Of a stretch of 40,637 nt of DNA, positions 30,882-38,139 are shown piece by piece. The notes below the pieces were generated by a model. The model was not told where the DNA came from and did no database searches. It was given only the letters and a program-made list of their open reading frames with translations. The stretch's first letter is position 1; every line of letters starts with the position of its first letter. The translations under genes were made by a program, and so were the position numbers. Origin of the DNA: an uncultured Bacilli bacterium (lineage in GTDB: Bacteria; Bacillota_I; Bacilli_A; RF39; UBA660); NCBI GenBank assembly GCA_944371995.1, contig CALVYD010000015.1, positions 1 to 40,637 of the forward strand. Direction: 5' to 3'.

Positions 30882-32456
30882 ATGACAACTGAAACTAAAA
30901 GGAAATTAAAAAGTTTTGTAATATCAGCACTAATAGGATCAAGTATTGGATATAATCTAGGACATATAGCGTCATATATAATTGGAGAAATAGTCATAGC
31001 ACAAGAACAAGAAGAAAATACGAAACTAATTAATGAGTTAATGCAAGATACAGATGTTCAGGTATCAGCGGATGCTAGTACAGTAATAAACCAAATTAGT
31101 AGTATTAATATCGATAGCATGTACATGGATGCATTAGGAATTGATAAAGAAACTCTCGCAATGGCGTATAAAAAGTATAACGATGAAAGTGATAGTCACC
31201 AATATCAAACTTTATATGACGAAAAAACAGATAGTATAAAATGGGATGAAGTTAGTAGAAAGATATACGAAACTAGCAAAGAAGCAGAAGGTAAATCAAA
31301 TAGTTCCCTAGGAAGAACAGAATCTTTTTCAGAAGAAGATATAAAGACTATGGTAGATGCGATAGAGGTGGAATATAACCAAGTAAAACAAGATTTTCCA
31401 AACTTTGACACCAAAGAATTAGCCTGCAAATTGGAGTATTATACCTTATTAAAAAGCAATTCTGATAATGAAAACGTGGTCGCTTCCGCATATAATAATC
31501 AAATAGTATTTTACCCTATCTATGATGATCTTTCAAAAAGGCAAAGAGATGATACAATATATCACGAATGGTTTCATTTATTTTCAAATAATTGTATAGA
31601 TAATAGAAGTGAAGATTATTTAACGTATTTGATGCCATCATTTATAGAAGAATACTATGCAGCAAAATATGCCCAGGAGTTAACAGGGTATTATCAAACA
31701 TCGTATATGAATTATAATGATGGATTAGATTTACTACAGGTAGCCTTAGCTTTAAACGATAATTATCAAATAGATGAATTTCTAACAGATAGTATGTATA
31801 ATGATGTAGAAAGCTTTCTAAAAGAGTTTCCTGTATATGGAAAGGATAAAGAAAAATTCTTTCTTGATACAATAACTGCATTAAAAGGTTTGGATTTACT
31901 ACTAGATTCTACCAACAGCGCTAATTATTTAAATTTAAATTACACTAACAATGCGCAACAAAGTATTATAAATAGTGTATATAGCCAAATTTCAAAAATA
32001 TTTTATAATAATCTAATTGTATTAAATGAACAACATCCTGAAATGACATTAGAAGAAAATCTTGCCTTCCTACAAGTTTTTATAGCAACCAAAGAACGTG
32101 TTTGTATTGATTACGACATGGTAATTTCATCTACAAAACTGTTACCATTTAACAACTCTTCCAACTCTAAAGAAGGAAAACTAGAGTCTTTAGCAACAGT
32201 ACATAATGAAACAGTAACACTATCAAACATCGAAAAATCTACTCCAAGAGATTATTTTATAAAGTATATAGCAACAAAATATCATATGAGTGTAGAGGAT
32301 ACCGAAAAGAAACTATTCTCTGTAAAAGTGATGAGTGATAACTATGAATTCCCTGATTTTTTAGAACCAGAAAAGAAAGAATTCTATCAATATTTAGCAA
32401 ACGAAGCTCATGGAATGATACCAGTAAAAGGTAGAAATTTAGTAAAACAAAAATAA
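30882..32456 (+). CDS. Exported HEXXH metallopeptidase-like protein, paralogue 2
   Basis: A 524-residue paralogue of the protein at 28365. The N-terminal segment (about 10-35) is hydrophobic, for export or anchoring. The zincin motif is HEWFH at 228-232; FIEEYYAAKYAQEL at 254-267 carries the candidate third ligand (Glu256/257). Shared blocks: LYDEKTDSIKWDEV, DTKELACKLEYY, EFPVYGKDKEKFFLDTITAL, VLNEQHPEMT, and PDFLEPEKKEFY with final LVKQK. The frame opens at 30876, but AAAGG overlaps that codon, so the ATG at 30882 is preferred. It has a -10-like TATAAT at 30849-30854 and its own terminator. The two paralogues keep the zinc motif but differ freely elsewhere, indicating selection for the metal site. 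Confidence 0.72.
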   Translation: MTTETKRKLKSFVISALIGSSIGYNLGHIASYIIGEIVIAQEQEENTKLINELMQDTDVQVSADASTVINQISSINIDSMYMDALGIDKETLAMAYKKYNDESDSHQYQTLYDEKTDSIKWDEVSRKIYETSKEAEGKSNSSLGRTESFSEEDIKTMVDAIEVEYNQVKQDFPNFDTKELACKLEYYTLLKSNSDNENVVASAYNNQIVFYPIYDDLSKRQRDDTIYHEWFHLFSNNCIDNRSEDYLTYLMPSFIEEYYAAKYAQELTGYYQTSYMNYNDGLDLLQVALALNDNYQIDEFLTDSMYNDVESFLKEFPVYGKDKEKFFLDTITALKGLDLLLDSTNSANYLNLNYTNNAQQSIINSVYSQISKIFYNNLIVLNEQHPEMTLEENLAFLQVFIATKERVCIDYDMVISSTKLLPFNNSSNSKEGKLESLATVHNETVTLSNIEKSTPRDYFIKYIATKYHMSVEDTEKKLFSVKVMSDNYEFPDFLEPEKKEFYQYLANEAHGMIPVKGRNLVKQK

Positions 32457-32487
32457 AAGAAGAAATATTAAATTTTTTCTTTTTTTC
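32456..32487 (+). terminator. Terminator after zincin 2
   Basis: AAAGAAGAAA (32456-32465) and TTTTTTCTTT (32473-32482) form a 10-bp stem with one G-U pair and are followed by more T. GC-poor, so moderate. Confidence 0.55.
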
Positions 32488-32529
32488 TATTTATGATAAA
32501 ATAAAAGAGAAAAGAAAGGGTATAAAGTT

Positions 32530-33195
32530 ATGACAAAAATAAAAATAATAGAAGATGATCTATCAATAGCAAATGAATTAAAAGAAATATTAGATAGAGC
32601 AGGGTATTTAGTAGAAGTAACAGAAGATTTTTCTAATATTTTAGATCAAATAAGAAAAGACCAACCAAATCTTATTTTATTAGATATAAATCTACCCAGA
32701 ATAAATGGAGAAGTTCTATTGCAACAAATAAGAAAAGAAAGTAATATTCCTATAATTATGGTAACTAGCAAAAATACAGAAGTAGATGAAGTACTATCCA
32801 TGTCATATGGTGCAGATGACTACATCACAAAGCCATACAATCCGACCATATTACTTCTTAGGATTGGTGCTGTATTAAAAAGAAGTGAGAGAATATCTGA
32901 TAAAATTTTCTATCATAACCTAGAAGTAATTTCTCAGAAAGGAATATTAAAACAAGAGGAAAATGAAATTGTGTTAACTAAAAATGAAATGATTATTTTT
33001 ATCTATCTGTTGCAACATCAAGAACAAATTGTAACTCGTGATGAATTAATGACAGATTTATGGAATAATGATGAATATATCAACGATAATGCTTTAACAG
33101 TAAACATATCTCGTCTTCGTGCTAAACTAAAAGAAATAGGATATGAAGACGCTATTGAAACAAGGAAAGGACAAGGGTATATTTTACATGAGTAA
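32530..33195 (+). CDS. bceR: OmpR-family response regulator, BceR-like
   Basis: A 221-residue response regulator. The receiver domain has the acidic pair Glu8-Asp9-Asp10, phosphoacceptor Asp52 in LLDINLP, Thr in MVTSKN and Lys in YITKPYNP. The winged helix of OmpR/PhoB type (about 125-221) includes LTKNEMIIFIYLLQH and the wing GQGYIL. It overlaps the kinase by eight bases. The kinase is of the BceS intramembrane-sensing type, and a site of the BceR consensus lies in front of the BceAB-like operon at 37372, so the regulator probably controls that transporter in response to peptide antibiotics. Ribosome site AAAGGG precedes the ATG. Confidence 0.88.
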   Translation: MTKIKIIEDDLSIANELKEILDRAGYLVEVTEDFSNILDQIRKDQPNLILLDINLPRINGEVLLQQIRKESNIPIIMVTSKNTEVDEVLSMSYGADDYITKPYNPTILLLRIGAVLKRSERISDKIFYHNLEVISQKGILKQEENEIVLTKNEMIIFIYLLQHQEQIVTRDELMTDLWNNDEYINDNALTVNISRLRAKLKEIGYEDAIETRKGQGYILHE

Positions 33196-34216
33196 GAAAG
33201 AATATTTAAAAGATAAACGTATCTATTTGATAATAGGAATTAGTATTTATGTTATCATCTTATTAATACTTCTTGCTTTTAAAGTAAACATAGAGGCAAC
33301 ACTAGCCATAACATTTACTTATTTAGTAGGATTAATTACCATGTTAATAGTAGACTATATAAGAAAAAAGACATTTTATATGGACTTTAAAAAGAAATTA
33401 GATAACTTAGATCAAAAATATTTAATTGTTGAAATGCTACAAGAACCCTGTTTTTTAGAAGGAAAAATATTAACAGATGCATTATATGAAATTGATAAAT
33501 CTATGATGGAGAAAATTAATGAATATAAAGCCAAGACACAAGACTTTAAAGAATATGTAGAACTATGGATTCATGAAGTAAAACTTCCAGTTGCCTCCCT
33601 TACTTTAATGGTACATAATCATAAAGAAGAACAAAATAAGAAGTTACTATCGCAACTAACAAGACTAGATAATTACCTAGAACAAATATTATATTATGTA
33701 CGCAGTGAAAATGCAGAAAAAGATTACTTAATTACCAAAGTAAACTTATCAAAAGTAATTAGTAACGTAGCCCTAAAGAATAAAGATGTTCTCTTAGCTA
33801 AAGGAATCGATTTTATTGTAAGTGATGTAGATATCGAAGTATTAACTGATTCTAAATGGCTAGAGTTTATTATTAATCAAATCGTTGATAATAGTATTAA
33901 ATATAGTAAAGAAAAAAATGCCTATATAAAAATAGTTGCGAAAGAAGAAAAAGATCGAGTGGATTTTGTAATCTATGATAATGGAATAGGAATACCAGAA
34001 ACAGACTTACCAAGAATATTTGATAAAACTTATACCGGAAAAAACGGACGTACCAGCAAAAAATCTACAGGCATGGGATTATATATTGTAAAAAAATTAT
34101 GCACCAAGTTAGGGCATAAAATAAGCATTAAATCGAAAGAAAAAGAATTCACTTGTGTCAAAATATCATTTCTTAAAGATGACTATTATAAGGTATTAGA
34201 AAAAGAGACTAAGTAA
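33188..34216 (+). CDS. bceS: Intramembrane-sensing histidine kinase, BceS-like
   Basis: A 342-residue kinase. Two membrane segments (about 11-30 and 37-56) with almost no extracellular loop mark the intramembrane-sensing class used by BceS/PsdS/VraG-type systems, in which the transporter itself is the sensor. The phosphoacceptor His is in WIHEVKLPVA, followed by the HATPase motifs QIVDNSIKYSK (N box), DNGIGIP (G1), RIFDKTYTGKNGR and STGMGLYIV (G2). The start is the ATG at 33188, which overlaps the regulator stop as ATGAGTAA; an upstream frame to 33143 is within the regulator. Together with the regulator it should sense the BceAB-like transporter. Confidence 0.9.
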   Translation: MSKKEYLKDKRIYLIIGISIYVIILLILLAFKVNIEATLAITFTYLVGLITMLIVDYIRKKTFYMDFKKKLDNLDQKYLIVEMLQEPCFLEGKILTDALYEIDKSMMEKINEYKAKTQDFKEYVELWIHEVKLPVASLTLMVHNHKEEQNKKLLSQLTRLDNYLEQILYYVRSENAEKDYLITKVNLSKVISNVALKNKDVLLAKGIDFIVSDVDIEVLTDSKWLEFIINQIVDNSIKYSKEKNAYIKIVAKEEKDRVDFVIYDNGIGIPETDLPRIFDKTYTGKNGRTSKKSTGMGLYIVKKLCTKLGHKISIKSKEKEFTCVKISFLKDDYYKVLEKETK

Positions 34217-34232
34217 AAACTTAATCTCTTTA
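34201..34232. terminator. Bidirectional terminator between bceS and the MacB-like ATPase
   Basis: AGAGACTAAGT (34204-34214) and ACTTAATCTCT (34219-34229), an 11-bp stem with one internal mismatch and loop AAAA, with T runs on the minus strand. It overlaps the end of the kinase gene, whose stop is inside the stem. Confidence 0.6.
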
Positions 34233-34233
34233 A

Positions 34234-34892
34234 TTATGCAGTAATTTTTCCATGTACTAAGTGATAACAAATATCCACATGTTTTTTTACTTCTCTAGAA
34301 TGAGAAATAATAATGACACATTTATCTTCTTTATGAGCAATATCTAAAAATAAATTAATAATGTCATCTTCCGTATCAGAATCTAAGTTACCTGTTGGCT
34401 CATCTGCCAAGATAACATCAGCATCATAAGATAACGCTCTAGCAATCGCCACTCGTTGCTGTTCACCACCAGATAACTTTAAAATTTTATGTTTCATTAA
34501 ATCCTCACGAATACCAACTTTTTTAGTAATGCTTTGGCTTTTTCTTCTTTGTTTTTTTCTTTTGAATGATTAAGCTCTATCGATAACACTACATTCTCAA
34601 TTGCTGTTAACTGGGGAAGTAGGTTATATGCTTGGAATACAATTCCGATATCATGAGAACGATAATAATCTAAATTACATCGAGCAAGGTCTTTATCTTG
34701 ATAAAAAATACAACCTGCTTCTATTTTTTCAAGTCCAGCTATCAAGGAAAGTAATGTACTTTTACCAGCACCACTTTTACCAAAAATTACGTAAACAACA
34801 CCCTTAGAAAACTCTAAATTAATATCTTGTAGTACTGGATGAATTTTATCATAGGAAAAAGATAAATTTGTTGTTTTTAAAATGGATTTCAT
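34234..34892 (-). pseudogene. MacB/LolD-like ABC ATP-binding protein, frameshifted
   Basis: The N-terminal part, starting at ATG 34892 (AAGGAGGT upstream), has Walker A FGKSGAGKST and the Q loop GIVFQAYNLL; it stops at 34497. The second part, in another frame down to 34234, has LSGGEQQRVAIARAL (signature), VILADEPTGNLD (Walker B) and IIISHS (H loop). At the junction a sixth T of the run 34519-34524 would need a seventh for KKVGIREDLMKHKI to be read in one frame; as given the ATPase is split between signature and Walker A and cannot be active as one chain. Restored length about 220 residues is normal for the family. All motifs are intact apart from the shift, so the defect is recent or a consensus error. 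It follows the permease gene on the same strand. Confidence 0.8.
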
Positions 34893-34902
34893 AACTACCT
34901 CC

Positions 34903-36435
34903 TTAATTTCTATTTTGTAAAATGGCATTAGGATTATATTTATTAACAAACAAACATGCAACAACACTACTACCAATAATTAATAAGATACTAATACCAA
35001 ATAGTTCGATAATAGTAATAGGACTAATATGAACAGTTAGAGAATCAACATAATCTGTAACTGCTATGGAAGAATTTCGCCCGTCCCTAGCATTAGACTT
35101 CATTCCACCTTGTGAAGGTGCACTATTAGACTTTCCTCTAACTTCTTCCGAAGGTTTCTCAAATCCTTCTCCTCCAAAATTATTTTGTGTATTTGTTAGA
35201 GAATCCGTATGAGCTGTTATTTCATTTTCTAGAATTTTATTAGTTACTGGTTGTGCAAATAGGGTACCAGTAGAAGTACCAATAACTAAAGAGGCAAGAG
35301 CAACAAAGAAAATTTCTAATATTAAGAGAGAACTTACTTTAAATTTGCTCATTCCTATTGCTCTTAAGACACCAATTTCATATTTTCTATCACGTATATT
35401 TAAAAAATTAATAATAGTTAACACAACAATACCAATAATTAAAATAACAACTAAGAATTGAACAGAAAAACTAACAATATTTTGCACTGGTTCTAAAGAT
35501 GCAAGTACTTCTTCTTCGTTAGTAGATACCGTATAATAATCACTAAGTCCTTTACTACGAACTTCCTCTTCAAACTCATCCAAAAGATCGTTATCTGTTA
35601 AATAAAATGATGCACTAAGTCCATTATTTTGAATAAGCTTACTATCGTCATCTTCCATATCCTCTAAAATTTCTTCTACACTATGAACATTAGCATACAT
35701 TTGATTGGAACTACTTAACACATTCATATTCATAAAACTAGAAGAACTATCATCATCTTCTACTTCAAAGATACCTACAATAGTAAAGGTATAAGTTGTA
35801 TCTTCATCTTCTGGTAAATAAAAGCTCACTTCATCTCCAACTTCTAAGTCATTATCCTCAGCAAGGCTTTCAGATATAACAATTTCATCATCATCACTAT
35901 CACCAGTTACCATCACACCATCGATAATTTTTTTACTTCCTTCTACAAAATCACTAAGATAGCTAAAGTTAGAGTAGGCAGTAATTCTAAAATCTCCAAT
36001 AGATGCTATTCCTTGTCCACGGCCTGATTCCTTATCCTCAGGAACATCTCCTGGACGATTCTCATCATGTTCCATATCAGGTCTCACATTGTCATCGACT
36101 GCCTCTACCGTATCAGAAGAAAGACTAGACTCTAAAGTATAATAGTAATCTTTTACTAAATCACTATCTCCATAATTTTCAATGTCATCAACCGTTAAAC
36201 TTTGAAAATCATTTTTGTCATCATCACTAGCATTTCTTAATTCATTCATATTAAGTGAAAAAGATATAGAGAGAGGATTCGTATCTTTATATGTTTGAAC
36301 CAAGTTAACACCAGCTTGATGAATTGCTAAAGCAATACAAGTACAAAGCGTTATAATCGTAATAATAATACCGATTAAAAAATTTCTTCCTTTATTTCGA
36401 ATCATATTACGAAACGCATTCTTTACAATAATCAT
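34903..36435 (-). CDS. ABC transporter permease (FtsX/MacB-like)
   Basis: A 510-residue permease of the FtsX superfamily. One N-terminal membrane segment (about 18-42) is followed by a long extracellular, very acidic domain (about 43-315, many Asp/Glu and Ser), the MacB-PCD-like arrangement, and three C-terminal membrane segments (about 325-350, 375-400 and 480-500), with the FtsX-type IRDRKYEIGVLRAIGMSKFKV after the second. A low-complexity Asn/Ser/Gly/Glu-rich insert (about 420-460) sits in the last external loop. The ATG at 36435 has GGAAAGGAG upstream. The ATPase partner 10 bases downstream is frameshifted, so as given the transporter is inactive. It converges with the BceRS-like genes; substrate unknown, lipoprotein or peptide export possible. 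Confidence 0.8.
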   Translation of the reverse strand: MIIVKNAFRNMIRNKGRNFLIGIIITIITLCTCIALAIHQAGVNLVQTYKDTNPLSISFSLNMNELRNASDDDKNDFQSLTVDDIENYGDSDLVKDYYYTLESSLSSDTVEAVDDNVRPDMEHDENRPGDVPEDKESGRGQGIASIGDFRITAYSNFSYLSDFVEGSKKIIDGVMVTGDSDDDEIVISESLAEDNDLEVGDEVSFYLPEDEDTTYTFTIVGIFEVEDDDSSSSFMNMNVLSSSNQMYANVHSVEEILEDMEDDDSKLIQNNGLSASFYLTDNDLLDEFEEEVRSKGLSDYYTVSTNEEEVLASLEPVQNIVSFSVQFLVVILIIGIVVLTIINFLNIRDRKYEIGVLRAIGMSKFKVSSLLILEIFFVALASLVIGTSTGTLFAQPVTNKILENEITAHTDSLTNTQNNFGGEGFEKPSEEVRGKSNSAPSQGGMKSNARDGRNSSIAVTDYVDSLTVHISPITIIELFGISILLIIGSSVVACLFVNKYNPNAILQNRN

Positions 36436-36533
36436 AAATTTCTCCTTTCCGCAAAAAGTATATGTTCAGATTGTGAAATAAAAGTGAACAAAATATGGGA
36501 AATAGGTGAAAAAAACTATAATAAAAGTAAAAA

Positions 36534-36561
36534 TTGTTGTATAGTATAGATGTAGTATAAT
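36534..36561 (+). promoter_or_regulatory. Promoter of the peptidase E gene
   Basis: TTGTTG (36534-36539), 16-base spacer, TATAAT (36556-36561), followed by AAAGGAGC and the ATG at 36582. It is divergent from the MacB-like operon; the 146-base intergenic region serves both. Confidence 0.6.
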
Positions 36562-36581
36562 TATAAAAAGGAGCAATTAGT

Positions 36582-37229
36582 ATGAAATTATATTTATCAT
36601 CTTATAAATTAGGACAAGAAACAGAAGTATTACAAGACTGGTTAAAAGATCATGATAATAAAATAGGATTAATTATTAATTCTAGAGATGTTTTTCCTGA
36701 TGGAGAAAGGAAAGAAAATGGTATAAAAAGTGACGCACAAGACTTAGAAAATCTAGGATTTTCTGTTGAAATTGTGGACTTAAAAAAGTATTTTGGCAAA
36801 AAAGAAGAATTAGAGAAACTTTTTAATAAACTTCCTGCATTTTTTGCAATTGGAGGTAATTCATTTACCTTAAGACGAGCAATGAAACTTAGTGGCTTTG
36901 ATGAATTATTACAAGAACATAGAAATGATGATATGTTATATGCTGGTTATAGTGCCGGAATCTGTGTCCTATGTAAAGATTTACAAGCGATTGCTGTAAT
37001 GGATGATCCTGATATTGATCCCTATAATAGTAATATTTCAGCAATCTATGAAGGTGTTGGTTTCATAGAGGAGACAATTATACCTCACTTTGAATCCGAT
37101 CATAAAGAAACTGAACTAGCAAGTAAAGCAGTAGAATACTGTAAACAAAATAATCTATCATACAAAACACTACATGATGGAGAAGTAATAATAAAAGATA
37201 TTACAAAGGAAACGAAAAAAGTAAAATAG
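36582..37229 (+). CDS. pepE: Peptidase E (S51 family) / cyanophycinase-like
   Basis: A 215-residue class-I-glutamine-amidotransferase-like hydrolase of the S51 family. The nucleophile is Ser124 in GYSAGI, in a nucleophile elbow; AIGGNSFTLRRA precedes it, and IIPHFESDHKE follows with the His of the triad. These are alpha-aspartyl dipeptidases or broader exopeptidase-like enzymes; length (about 210-230) is normal. No signal peptide. It has its own promoter and a terminator whose stem overlaps the stop codon. It is between two transporters but need not be related to them. Confidence 0.85.
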   Translation: MKLYLSSYKLGQETEVLQDWLKDHDNKIGLIINSRDVFPDGERKENGIKSDAQDLENLGFSVEIVDLKKYFGKKEELEKLFNKLPAFFAIGGNSFTLRRAMKLSGFDELLQEHRNDDMLYAGYSAGICVLCKDLQAIAVMDDPDIDPYNSNISAIYEGVGFIEETIIPHFESDHKETELASKAVEYCKQNNLSYKTLHDGEVIIKDITKETKKVK

Positions 37230-37253
37230 CAGTAGAAAAATTACTGCTTTTTA
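37228..37253 (+). terminator. Intrinsic terminator of peptidase E
   Basis: AGCAGTA (37228-37234) and TACTGCT (37242-37248), 7-base loop, followed by TTTTT. The stem starts within the stop codon TAG. Confidence 0.82.
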
Positions 37254-37283
37254 AAATTTCTGAAATTACTATCTAAAAGGAAC

Positions 37284-37299
37284 CTTACAAAATTGTAAG
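37284..37299 (+). promoter_or_regulatory. BceR-type operator upstream of bceAB
   Basis: CTTACAAAATTGTAAG holds TTACA-AAAT-TGTAA, an exact match to the TNACA-N4-TGTAA consensus I recall for BceR-like response regulators, with extra flanking C/G that extends the inverted repeat to 7-bp arms. It ends 20 bases before the -35, the position typical for activation by OmpR-family regulators. Confidence 0.8.
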
Positions 37300-37318
37300 A
37301 TACTGTAATATTAAAATA

Positions 37319-37347
37319 GCGACAACTATCATAAGTTACTCTATAAT
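37319..37347 (+). promoter_or_regulatory. Promoter of the bceAB operon
   Basis: GCGACA (-35, 37319-37324), 17-base spacer, TATAAT (-10, 37342-37347). The weak -35 next to a perfect -10 and an upstream regulator site fits a promoter that needs an activator. Confidence 0.7.
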
Positions 37348-37371
37348 GGAATACAAGAAAGGAGAGAGAGT

Positions 37372-38139
37372 ATGTCTCAAATATTAAAAATTGAAAATAT
37401 TGAAAAATATTATGGAAACAGATCAAACTTAACCAAAGCAATTGATGGAATTTCTTTTGATGTAGAAGAAGGTGAGTTTGTTGCTATCATGGGAGCAAGT
37501 GGATCTGGAAAAACAACCTTGCTAAATTGTATTTCAACCATTGATAGGGTAACTTCAGGACATATTTTTGTAGCAGGAGAGGATATTACTAAATTAAAAG
37601 GAAATAAATTAAATAAATATCGAAGTCATGAATTAGGATTTATTTTTCAAGACTTTAACCTCCTAGATACTCTAACTGCCTATGAAAATATTGCTTTAGC
37701 TCTATCTATTCAAAATACTAAAGTAGGACAGATTAGCAAGCGTGTAAACGAAGTCGCAAGAAAACTAGATATTCAAGATGTATTACAAAAATATCCCTAT
37801 GAGATGAGTGGAGGCCAACGTCAAAGAGTAGCATCCGCACGTGCTATCATTACGAATCCTAAACTTGTCTTAGCAGATGAACCAACAGGAGCCTTAGACT
37901 CTAAATCCGCAAAAATGTTACTAGAAAGTTTTAATCACTTAAACAAGGAATTCAAAACAACCATATTAATGGTAACTCACGATGCTTTCACCGCAAGTTA
38001 TGCATCTAGAGTAATCTTTATTAAAGATGGTAAGATATTTAATGAAATTAGAAAAGGCAACCAGCAAAGAAAAGAGTTTTTTGATAAGATTATTGATGTT
38101 GTAACACTACTTGGAGGGGATTTAAATGATGCTTTGTAA
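37372..38139 (+). CDS. bceA: BceA-like ABC transporter ATP-binding protein
   Basis: A 255-residue ATPase of the antimicrobial-peptide transporter class. Walker A GASGSGKT is at 41-48, Q loop FIFQDFNLLDTL, signature MSGGQRQRVA, Walker B LVLADEPTGALD and H loop MVTHDA. The DLxxx-type and C-terminal extension (after the H loop, RKGNQQRKEFFDKIIDV) are typical of BceA proteins. AAAGGAGAG precedes the ATG. The permease gene overlaps its last 14 bases. With BceB and the adjacent two-component system it should form a resistance module against cell-wall-active peptides such as bacitracin, acting by freeing the lipid target; the peptide is inferred. Confidence 0.92.
   Translation: MSQILKIENIEKYYGNRSNLTKAIDGISFDVEEGEFVAIMGASGSGKTTLLNCISTIDRVTSGHIFVAGEDITKLKGNKLNKYRSHELGFIFQDFNLLDTLTAYENIALALSIQNTKVGQISKRVNEVARKLDIQDVLQKYPYEMSGGQRQRVASARAIITNPKLVLADEPTGALDSKSAKMLLESFNHLNKEFKTTILMVTHDAFTASYASRVIFIKDGKIFNEIRKGNQQRKEFFDKIIDVVTLLGGDLNDAL

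Noticed and set aside
34497..34976. Two separate half-size ATPase genes
   Set aside because: The frames join by one base in a T run, only the first has a ribosome site, and neither half has a full set of ATPase motifs.
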